Shown here: positions 44,960 to 55,744 of the stretch, piece by piece
Layout: every line of letters starts with the position of its first letter
Numbering within the stretch: position 1 is the first letter of the stretch
Source: Umbilicaria muhlenbergii
Lineage: Eukaryota; Ascomycota; Lecanoromycetes; Umbilicariales; Umbilicariaceae
Direction: 5' to 3'
DNA length: 64,000 bases
Assembly (NCBI GenBank): GCA_000611775.1
Contig: KK106986.1
Coordinates: 2,169,362-2,233,361, forward strand
Made by a program: the position numbers and the translations under genes
The notes under the pieces: generated by a model
Database searches by the model: none
What the model was told of the DNA's origin: nothing
The model's input: the letters and a program-made list of their open reading frames with translations, nothing else

Positions 44960-46132
44960 TTCTTTTGACATATAAATATCACTCTCCCCTTCACGCTCCC
45001 CCTCACTCCTCTTCAACTTTCACTTTCACATCCCTCCCCTGACTGTCAGCTCCCCCGGTCGCGTGTCATAAACAGCTCACTCAGGCCGGACTTCAATCTA
45101 TGATGTGACCGCGCAGGCGATGGGAACTGAGCAGCTGTCATGATCAGTATGAACTCTCAACACCTGCTGACTCTCAGTCATGAGGCCTCTCATTGCAACT
45201 GCAATCATTAATGCTTCAAGCATTGTTACCTTCATCAGGCACAGGAACCCTCCCTCATTGTCTGTGTTTCAACACTCTCTCAACTGCTCTCTCTGCATCT
45301 CTATCCCTTTTTCTTTCAATCTTTTCACATGTTGCTGCTGCGCCCTGCTGACACTTCAGTTAATGTTGAAGTGAACTTGACATAGCCACCCTTCTGCAGC
45401 CAGTGACGTGTGATCAGTGTTTGCAGTCAAGGAAATGTTAGCACAGTGAAGCCCTGATTGAAGCTGCCTTCCTCACGTCAAGACTGATTGAGATGAATGC
45501 TTCACATTTCAAGGTGAAGATCCTGTCATCATGCTGTCAACACACATCTTGAGCTTGAGCTGTTGAAAATGATCTGCTGACACCTCCTGTGACAGTTTCA
45601 CCTGGGATGATTGAGCAGTCTTTTTGAGTTTGACTCATGTGGGTTCTAGGCACTGATTCAGTCTGCAGTGACAGTGATTGCAGCGTTCAGCACTATCTGA
45701 ATCAGGCAGTGACACAATTCAACTTGTCTTTTCTAAAGGATGAGACATTGCTGTGTCTCAGCTAACTCACATCCTTGCCTTTTGAGCTGAAGAAGCTGTA
45801 ATGTTTGTTCTCAAGTTGAGTGTCACTGAAGAGCTCTTAGGCAAATGAGCAATCAGATAAGGTAGCTGAAGGCAGAGTGTCATCAGTTGAAGCTGAGTTA
45901 AAGCCTGACCAGGAATGCATATGTTTGAGAAGTTTCAAAAAGGCTCATTGAATCATGCAAGAAGCTGAAGCTAAGGGTCATGAATGATGTCAGTACAGTC
46001 AGTGTGTCATGAAAGTCTCAGCTTGAAGATTCAAACCTCTTGCATTGACATGACTCAATGAATGTGTCTGTCTCTTTTTCAGATCCTTAAGTCAAGAAGC
46101 TCAAATTACTCAAATTCTCTGAATAACTTCTA
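44960..46132. mobile_element. Copy B of the unidentified repeated element
   Basis: Alignable with 39079-41230 in the same order but more heavily mutated. Its counterpart of the copy-A insertion point (CATCAGTTGAAGCTGAG near 45887) is uninterrupted, giving an empty-site comparison for the TA-flanked element. It runs into a second fragment of the inverted-repeat family at 46133. Confidence 0.6.
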
Positions 46133-46320
46133 CACTGCATCATGGGTTGAGTTTTACCCAGTGGGTTTGAGTTTAAGTTGAGTTTGGGTTGAGTTTTGAG
46201 GTGAGTTATACATGTTGAAACTCAACTCAGAAAAAACTCAACTTATTTAACTCAAACTCAGAAAATTCTGAGTTAACTCAGTACATACAAATAGTTATGA
46301 TAATCTTTATGATAGTCTTT
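46133..46320. mobile_element. Left-end fragment of the GGGTT inverted-repeat element
   Basis: About 188 bp matching 40033-40220 position by position with transitions only. The terminal CGCTGCACC reads CACTGCATC, and most GGGTT/AACCC units read GAGTT/AACTC. It is preceded by TA. The minisatellite and right end are missing. Confidence 0.85.
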
Positions 46321-48212
46321 ATAATAGTCTGCATATATGCCTCTGAGAATTATAAGTTTGAATTATTACTTTAATATTATAAATACATCAGCTGCAGAGC
46401 TCCTGTGCAAATAGAAGTGATTAATAAATACAATTCATCATCAGTATACTTAATACATCCTCCTGAATATAACACAAGATTCAACTACGCCATAGCATCA
46501 TCATTTTAGTTGATATGAGGATCAGAGTTATTGAGCAGAGTAATATTTTCTGTCTCTTGATGTGATCATTGAAGTTCAATTACTACACAGAATTAATGCT
46601 GAAATCAAATAAGAAGTTATATCTCCTTTATCACAGTTAAACAAGATTGATGATGCTCTTCTGTTTTTATTGACTCATTAAACTGTACCTTTCAAGGGAT
46701 CTGCTGTTCATTAATAGCAGCAGCAGTCATTCACATCAGACTTTCAACCTGAGTTCACACTAAATACATATCTACTGAATATTCAAGGAGGATCTCAGGA
46801 CTGTGTTCTCTCATTGTTATAATAACAGTTAAACAGATAAGTGTCTTTTTTAAACTCATCAATATACTTCTGAGGACTTTCTCATACTCATGCTTCTCAT
46901 TTAACATAACACCTGATACTCAATCATAGTAGTAGGTGCGTCCAGTTGACACATTTCAGCTGTGAATTCAATGTGAATATCAGAGTTGTCTCTCTTTCAA
47001 TCATCAAAGCAGTGAAGCATCATTGATAAGAATATAACATAATCTTCAAGTCATATAAAGCCCTGACAGGTTTCAGTAGTTAAATCATGATGTCTTGTGT
47101 ATACTGATTCATATCTCTTGCTAAGGATGAAGTTGATGATTTCAGTGTGTTGAATATATAAAATAAAGAGTCTTCTTCAACTTCAGTTGAGTTCAGTGTC
47201 TTTAAGATGTCCTCTGAATCAGATGTGACCTCTGAAGCTGCATGAGACACATCAAGTAAAGAGATCAAGTGATGACGTGATGTATCTCTTGAGTATTAAT
47301 GTTGTGTGACAGGTATCATTCACTCACATCATTAAGCAGTATATGCACTCAAACTGTTCCTAGATGCTGAGGAAAATGATGTTTTAAGCAGAAGAAGTGA
47401 ATACAGCATTGCAATTATAATGTATCAAGTGCATCATAAGCAGGATGTGTATCTGGCAGGATGTTTTGCTTTATGTAATTTATAATCTGAGATGAGTCAT
47501 TAGCTGGTATGTTTGATACCTTGTTAATGCATACTTACTTGATGCTGCACTGCGTCGTAGGCATTTTCTTAGCTGAATGAAGATGTTGTTTAAGTTGTAC
47601 TGATTCACTTGTTGCAGCACCTTCTTTCCCCCTTTAAAGATAACTTTGCTCAAGTTCAGGCTTGTAATTCAAGGTGTATAAGATGAAGGTAGACAAGTGC
47701 AAAGATGTATGATATAAAGGTGAACAGCAAAAGCATAACAGAGTAAACTTGATGTTGTTGCAAAGTTGATTATCATAAAGACTACCATAACTGACCTACA
47801 GATCAGTATTGAATTTAAAATGATGAGAAAACATTTCTTGAACAAGTGTTCTCTTTTTATTATCATGAAGTTGAGGTGAAGTGAGCAGAGTGAGCAGCTC
47901 ATACTCATCCTCATCATCTTCATTCTCTTCTGAATTATTTATCACATCACTGTTTACTCTGTTTTTCTTCATTGAGGATATCTCATTCTCATTATGATCA
48001 GCATGCTGATCTATCATTGCAGCTGCCTCTGATGAGAATGTTAATGAAAACATGAAAAGCTCTTCAGCTAACTTATCTAATAAATTTTAGTAAGATAGAA
48101 ATCATATAATTAAGAGATTAATACTGACTTTGAGAGTTTTATTTAAATGATTGTTCTGATAATCTGAAATTCAGATGAGGTGTGAACCTTGATACTGTAT
48201 TAAGTATAATTG
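46321..48212. other. Mutated repeat-derived DNA, no intact gene
   Basis: AT-rich, CpG-poor sequence. Minus-strand fragments of coding-like composition remain (47080-47268; 47796-48053, an acidic Asn/Glu/Asp-rich frame), consistent with a decayed element in reverse orientation. Family not recognised. Confidence 0.45.
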
Positions 48213-48477
48213 TGTCAGGGCCACCATATATAGTATGACAGTATAACAGTATGACAGTACATCACTATAACTTAAATATGATGACTCAGCGCCTAATGCC
48301 TTGACATCAAGTGAAAACTTTTCACAAGGAGGTTCAGAAACCTGCTTCCTCAGTGATCAGTTTTGCCACTGAATAGAAGACATGTATATCACTGCATTAA
48401 CTTTATCATGATTATATTATCTATGACACTTCATTCAAACATCATTATGACAACTGTCATACTACCTGCCTCTTACA
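48213..48477 (+). repeat. Left LTR
   Basis: 265 bp, TGTCAGGG ... CTCTTACA. Nearly collinear with the right LTR; the differences are almost all transitions. Confidence 0.9.
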
Positions 48478-49679
48478 TACTGATCACTCAGTACCTTCAG
48501 GTGAACGGTCATGTCAGAAGCATAAAACATGATGACATCAACACTTTAATCTCATCAGGTCAGTGAAACAGTTGATAATCACATTAAATCAAGGCCTTCC
48601 TTTAGCAGGTTTACATTATCAGTCATTGATATCCTTATTTCAGACATCAAAGATGACGGGCGTGAACACATCACTGCAGGCAACTCTGATGACATCATTG
48701 ATGACCTTGAGGCAGCCACTGCTCACAATCAGGAAGTCATTGAGTGTCAGTGATTACAACTACAACATGTACAGCAAGAAATTGAGTTATCAGAGTCTGT
48801 CATACTGATGATTACAGTGTATGACACTGATGATTAACTTTACCACTATAGCAATTGCTTCTTTATCATACAAGATAATACATCAGCTCCTTTTGTCCTC
48901 AGGTTATCATTTCTAATTCATGCAAACTCAAATCATCACTATGATATGAGTAAATTTTTATGAAGAAAGCCAAAACATACTACTGTGCACTGAGTATTCA
49001 TCACTGATGAAAAGAAGACTTTAGAGGCCGGTGAACCTAATGACTGATATGAAAGAATATACTCTACAAATGAACTCATTGTGATATGACAAAGGGTATG
49101 ACAATGTTTATGACAGTTTACCTCCTGAGTATCATGACTTCACAGATGTATTTCAGGCGGCTGAGAAGCAGTCTCTGCCTGAGAGAGATGACATCATGAA
49201 GGCAGGCATAATCTGCAATTAATATCACCTGCAGTCATACCTGCTTCCTTCTCACTTTCTGAAGCAGCATTGAAAGCTGCTAAATAATGAGACCTGATAT
49301 AATACAGGTGAGCAAGAGCTTCTTGTCATCATGAAAGTCATGCATCATTGATGTCACTACTGTCAAGGCGCTAGGCACCTGATCATCATATTGACTGATC
49401 ATGCAAACCTTGTTTGGTTTATGATGACCTCAAACCTCACATGAAGGCAGCTCAAGTGAGCTGAAAAGCTCACTGAAAGACTATGAACTGTCAAAGACTG
49501 TCAGTACCTCAATTGTCATTAAAAGAGCATGACAGTCCTTCTGTTTAAGAATCAAGGATTATAAGTCAGTGCAGGAGAAATTATACACACTTGCTGTGAT
49601 GACACTGCAGTCAAAACAATCAGTACAACAAGAGTTACAACAAAAGAATGTCATATCTGCCACAACAAATATCACCAGT

Positions 49680-52240
49680 ATGATGAATACTGAAGACAGC
49701 AGTCTCATCAGAACATCAGCAGTGAGGAACCTACATGCTCAAGAAGCAAGTTGTAATGAAAATGAAATCAACAGTATCACTGAAACACTAGCAGTGAGGA
49801 ATTTATTCAGTATGACAGGAGCTACAACAAAAGAATGTTATACCTGTCACAAATGAATTTACTGATATGATGAATACTGAAGATGACGGCCTCATCAGAA
49901 CATCAGTGATGCAGAATGCAAGCTGTAATGAAAATGAAATCAACAGTACCACTGAAACACCAGCAGTGAGGAATCTATTCAGTATGATGAATACTGAAGA
50001 CGGCAGTCTCATCAGAATATCAGCAGTGAGGACTCTACCTGCTCAAGAAGAAGCAAGCTGTAATGAAAATGATGAGAGTGTCATGTTGAATGAAGTCAGT
50101 GATATCACTGAAACATCAGCAGTGCGTCACCTATTCAGTATGATGATTACTGAAGACGGCGGTCTCATCAGAACATCAGTGATGCAGAATGCAAGCTGTA
50201 ATGAAAATGAAATCAGCAGTCTCATTAAAACATCAGTGGTGAGGAACCTACCTGCTCAAGAAGAAGCAAGCTGTAATGAAAATGATGAAAGTGTCATGTC
50301 AGATGAAGTCAGCAGTATCACTGAAACATCAGCAGTGCATCACCTATTCAGTATGATGATTACTGAAGACGGCGGTCCCATCAGAACATCAGTGATGCGG
50401 AATGCAAGCTGTAATGAAAATGAAATCAGCAGTCTCATTGAAACATCAGTGGTAAAGAACCTACCTGCTCAAGAAGAAGCAAGCTGTAATGAAAATGATG
50501 AAAGTGTCATGTCAGAGACTGGTGATCTCACTGAAACATCAGCAGTGTGAAACCTACCTGCTCTAGAAGCAAGCCGTGTCATGTCAGAAAAAACTGATGA
50601 TCTCACTGAAACATCAGCAGTGTGAAACCTACATGCTCAAGAAGAAGCAAGCCGTGTCATGTCAGAAGAAATCAGTGACGTCACTGAAGCACATATCATG
50701 TGACACTTATCTGCTTAAGAAGCAAGCTGTTACCCAGTCAGAGGGCCTAGATATGCAGAGTCTCAGCAGCACTCAATTAAGAATAACACAGCAGACACTG
50801 TAGCTATGAACAGTGATGCAAGCTGTGTTTCTTTAGTCTTTAAATTGAGGATAACACTTCTGCTGACACTGTTGAAGCGCTTCAACTCATATCTACTCAC
50901 TCACCCCTAGGTGAGGAGATAACAGCTTATACAAAAATATCTATCAAACAACTTGAACATATGAGTCATACTGAACAGTCAAAAGATGATTTGATATGAT
51001 GAGTACAACAGGGATTAACTACCCCTCTTGAGGATAAAAACAACTTGACCGGGTCTGAGATGATAAACATGAATATGATGCAGTGATCTCATCAGAACAT
51101 CAGTGATGTGAAATCTATATACTTTAAAAGCAAACCGTGATGAATATATCAGTATGATGCATACTGAAGTTGATGATATGACTGAAACATCAGCAGTCAG
51201 TGCCTACATGCTTGAGAAGCAAGCCGTGACAAACATATGAGTACAACAAACATACCAGTGACAAATACACACCAGTATGATGAATATAAACCAGTATGAT
51301 GCATACTGAAGCCGGCAGTATGACTGAAACATCAGCAGTCAGTGTCTACATGCTCAAGAAGCAAGCTGTGATGAATATATATCAGTATGATGCATACTGA
51401 AGCTGGTGATGTGACTGAAACATCAGCAGTCAGTGCTTACATGCTTGAGAAGAAGCAAGCCGTGATGAATATATTAATACAACAAGTACAATGAACATAC
51501 AAGTACAACAAACATACAAGTACAATGAACATATCAGTATGATGAACATATCAGTATGATGAATACTGAAGCTGATGATGTGACTGAAACATCAGCAGTC
51601 AGTGCCTACATGCTTGAGAAGCAAGCCGTGACAAATATATCAGTATGACAAATACTGAAGCCGGCAGTATGACTGAAACATCAGCAGTCAGTGTTTACAT
51701 GCTCAAGAAGAAGCAAGCTGTGATGAATATATATCAGTACAACAAATACTGAAGCTGATGATGTGACTGAAACACCAGCAGTCAGTGCCTACATACTTGA
51801 GAAGAAGCAAGCCGTGATGAATATATCAGTATGACAAGTACAACAAACATACAAGTGATGAACATACCAATATGATGAACATACCAGTGATGAATATACC
51901 AGTATGATGAATACTGAAGCTGATGATATGACTGAAACACCAGCAGTCAGTGCCTACATGCTCAAGAAGAAGCAAGCCGTGATGAATATATCAGTATGAT
52001 GAATACTGAAGCTGATGATACAATTGAAACACCAGCAGTTCATGACCTACATGCTCATGAAGCAAGCCGTGACAGATCAAATCATGATGAATATATCAGT
52101 ATGATGAATACTGAAGCTGATGATATGATGAGAACATCAGCAATTCAGGACTTAAGTCATGATGAATATATTAATACAATGAATATACATGAGTACAACA
52201 AAAGTATGACAATTACTATGACATTTTGTCATACTAAAGA
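49680..52240 (+). repeat. Long tandem-repeat field inside the LTR element
   Basis: More than a dozen imperfect units of roughly 75-170 bp, each containing TGAATACTGAAG..GATGA, ACTGAAACA(T/C)CAGCAGT and a GAAGCAAGC(C/T)GTGA block. The left part stays open for 227 codons (49867-50550) as a peptide repeat with MMNTED, TSAVRNL and EEASCNENDES elements; to the right, stops accumulate. The repeat probably expanded when it was coding. Confidence 0.9.
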
Positions 52241-52275
52241 AAAATGAAAGGGGAGTAGAAAAGGCAGACTTATGT

Positions 52276-53000
52276 TTAAACAATCTGAACAGTTCTGAAC
52301 ATGCTGAACAATTTGAATGATTTAAACAGTTTAAACAGTTCTGAACATGCTGAACAACTTGAATGATTCAAACAGTCTGAACATCTGAATGATTCTGAAC
52401 ATGCTGAACAATCTGAATGATTTAAACAATCTGAACAGTTTGAATTACCACTTCTGTCATCATAGACACGCGCATGCAGGACATTAAACAGGCTGAATAA
52501 TTTAAATATTTTAAACAGTCTGAACAGTTCAAACATGACTTAATTAATATCATAAGGACACTCTTTCCTGATTTTCCTCAAGAGGTTTTACAGATTTTAT
52601 CAAGGCCTTATAAGGTATCTACAGCAAGAATCAAGAGGAATTCATTAAACATGCTGAATAATTTAAATGATTCAAACAGAACTTAATTAATGTCATAAGA
52701 ACACTTTTTCCTGATTTTCCTCAAGAGATTTTACAGATTTTATTAAGACCTTATAAAATATCTACAGTAAGGGTCAAGAGGAATTCATTGAACATGCTGA
52801 ACAATCTGAATAATTTAAACAGGATTTAATTAATGTTATAAGAATACTTTTTCCTGATTTTCCTCAAGGGGTTTTACAGATTTTATTAAGGCCTTATAGG
52901 GTATCTACAGCAAGAGTCAAGAGTGACAAGTTCATTAAAAAAGATGACTCATCAGTACAGGTTTTATTGAGGCCTTATAAGCCTACAAGGCACTTATCAG
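52276..53000 (+). repeat. Second tandem-repeat field inside the LTR element
   Basis: A short-unit array (CTGAACATGCTGAACAA, 52276-52440) is followed by three to four copies of an approximately 140-bp unit containing TTTCCTGATTTTCCTCAAG, TTACAGATTTTAT and a GGCCTTAT(A/T)AG block (about 52545, 52700, 52840 and a partial at 52955). Confidence 0.85.
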
Positions 53001-53411
53001 AAGCTCATAAAGATGATCATTTCACTTCAGAAGTTCTTCATAAAGAGGCAGTCATGAAAGTCCTTCACAGAGAGGCAATCATAAAAGTTCTTCATGCAAA
53101 GACATTACAGGCCTACAAGGCACTTATCAGAAAGTATGACATCACAAAGAATGTTAAGCTGTGAGTTATGAGCTTCATGACATCCCCTTCAAAAGTCATA
53201 AGAAGTATGATGACATGTCATAAGAGAGATGATGAAGAAGAAACACAAGAGAGAAGTGTTTTAAATTTATGATGATTAATCTTACTTGAGTGCAGCTTCA
53301 CACCCTCACTCTACATGATCAAGCATTTATCAGACTGTCATGATGATGTCTATGATGTTGAATTCAAAGTCAATTGACACTGAAGACAGCATCATAAGAA
53401 GGGGAATGCTG

Positions 53412-53677
53412 TGTCAAGGTCATCATATATAGTATGACAGTATAACAGTATGACAGTACATCACTATAACTTAAATATGATGACTCAGCGCTTAACACCT
53501 TGACATCAAGTGAAAACTCTTCACAAGAAGGTTCAGAAACCTGCTTCCTCAGTGATCAGTTTTGTCACTGAATAGAAGATATGTATATCACTGCATTGAC
53601 TTTATCATGATTATATTGCCTATGACACTTCATTCAAACATCATTATAATGATCATCATACTACCTGCCTCTTACAG
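53412..53677 (+). repeat. Right LTR
   Basis: 266 bp matching the left LTR; begins TGTCAAGG and ends CTCTTACA, preceded by a purine tract. Confidence 0.9.
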
Positions 53678-55601
53678 ATTGCAACTGATTATCACTGAGA
53701 ATAACAGTGCTTCACTGATGAGTTGAAAGCTTTCATCAGCATTTTGAATGACTGTGTCTGCTGAGTGAGTTGAGAACTTGATGATGTAAATGTTAAAGCA
53801 TCTAGAAGTTCACCTTCATCAGTGTCACTGATGTAATGTTGATCTTAAGCTTCATGCAGATTTTGTTCTTAAGTTTTCATTTCTTTCTTTATCTCTTGTG
53901 CTGATTCAATGTCATCCTCAAGAAGATTAATATCTATCATCACTTGATGATTCTCTTGTTGATTATGAATATGTATTATCATCAAGGTCATAATTGTATT
54001 CAGGGAAGATTAATCCTGATTTGCATGATAATGAGTGCCTGCAATGTTGAATATTCATTCAACGTCAACATCAGCAGCAGGGACAGCAAGTATATCTTAA
54101 GTCATTTAAGCAATTCTGAGAAAGGATGATTTCAAAGTTTTTTAAATACTTAAAACACTTTCACGTGATTGAACTGTAACTGTTTGAAAAAATGTTGTCA
54201 GAGAAGTAAGAAAAGGAAATTATCATAAAGATCATCATAAACATATCTTCATTCTGATATCATAAAAACTCATTTTCATCATCATCATGATGACCTTCTG
54301 TTGATTTGTGATGAAGTAAATTAAAGTCATTCAGCCTTTGAAAAGAGGCTGCTAATCATTAAGGAATGATGTCAACATCATGATTTTTATAATTTTGATT
54401 ATAGAGCACCTTGAGATGATCTTAATAAAAAGAGTCTCATGATGAATCTGCCTCAACTCAGTCTGACATCTGAAAGATCTCATCCTTGATTGTGAGAGTC
54501 AAGAGACATTCATGAGCATACAAAAAACTTAAACTACTGTAAGTTTTAAAATAATATTGCTTTAACTTTTCCTCTGCGTGAAAAAGTGCTCTGTAAAGAA
54601 CTTTCTTTCACTCTTTACATTTTACTCTCAGCTTGATCTTTATGGTTTTGATGTGCTTCAAGAGTTTGTTGTAGACATGAAAAACATGTTGAATGAACAG
54701 CTCACACGTCTTCTCAATGAACTTAATGTACATGCAGAAAGGCTTCATTAGATTAATCAAGTATTCAATTTAATTTCATTTCATCTTGAAAAGCTTCAAT
54801 CATTCATTATCATCTGTCTTGAGGAAAGCATGAATGACGTCTTTTAACTTGTGTGCATGAATGCACATATGACTTATTGAATCTCATTGAACCTTGACAT
54901 CCTGAAAAAGCTTCAATGAGCACTTGTTGAGATTCTTGCTCTTGTCATAATCACTCTTTTTCTGTATGCTGAAGCTTTAACTTAAATTCTGCATCATGAT
55001 TTCTTGCTGAGTCTGATAGAATGCTGCCTTTCACTGATCACTTGCATTAATGTAGTGAGAAGTCATTTGAAGCTGATAATATTTAATGCATTCTGAATTA
55101 TCATAAAGATTGTCATAAAGCATTTGAGTCACTTATCTTTGTCAGGGTCATTGATACATCATTTTTTAATTTTTTATTCTTTAAGTCTGTCTTCTTCTCA
55201 GCCTCCTTCATTCAGTTCTTCTTGATATCATCATTTGTTAATGACACCTTTATATGACTCAAGAGTTCTTTGAGCGCAAGTTGAATGACATGTGCAAGAC
55301 AAGAAACAAGCTGTAATGTATTCTCTGTCAAGTTTACACTTGAATGTTGAACTGAACTGAATGAACTGAATGATACTGAATGATATGACTGAACGGGTTA
55401 GCAGTGATTAAATTAATGAGCTTAATGCACACATAAAAGTTTTGTTCTTCATGCTCTTTCTTCTTCTTGCTTCTTAGATTAAAATTCTCTTCTGTAGCTA
55501 AATGTCAGTCTGTTAAAACACATGCATTAATTCATAATCTGCATAATCTTGACATTATTTTAATCTCTTCTTTTATCTTCTGCTGCAAGGCATCCTGAAT
55601 G
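53678..55601. other. Mutated repeat-derived DNA, no recognised element
   Basis: About 1.9 kb of CpG-poor, stop-rich sequence. I found no motif that names a family; no gene or RNA supported. Confidence 0.45.
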
Positions 55602-55679
55602 AACCAGAATCAGAATCAGAACCAGAATCAGAATTAAAATCAAAATCAAAATCAAAATCAAAATCAGAATCAGAATAAA
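55602..55679. repeat. 6-bp microsatellite (CAGAAT/CAAAAT)n
   Basis: About thirteen tandem hexamers in two variants that differ by a G/A transition. Confidence 0.9.
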
Positions 55680-55744
55680 ACATGATGATCAGAGAACTCA
55701 GTAATATAATTTACTCATGAATCAGAGAGTCTTTATTAGCTTCT

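Larger units (their letters stand above)
48213..53677 (+). mobile_element. LTR retrotransposon with paired LTRs, internally rearranged
   Basis: Two LTRs of about 265 bp (48213-48477 and 53412-53677) begin TGTCA and end TTACA. They border an internal region containing degenerate Ty3/gypsy remains: a PPEYHDFTDVFQAAEKQSLPERDD block (about 49118-49190) and, directly after, an RNase H block (YNTGEQELLVI near 49299 and DHANLVWFMMTSNL near 49400). Reverse transcriptase is missing between them, so the element has an internal deletion. The rest is two tandem-repeat fields. A purine-rich AAGAAGGGGAATG tract precedes the right LTR as a polypurine tract should. Flanks AATTG and GATTG are a probable 5-bp target duplication with one transition. 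The element is non-autonomous and inactive. Confidence 0.85.

Noticed and set aside
50576-52250. Small open frames in the repeat field taken as separate genes
   Set aside because: They are fragments of the same degenerate tandem repeat inside the LTR element.
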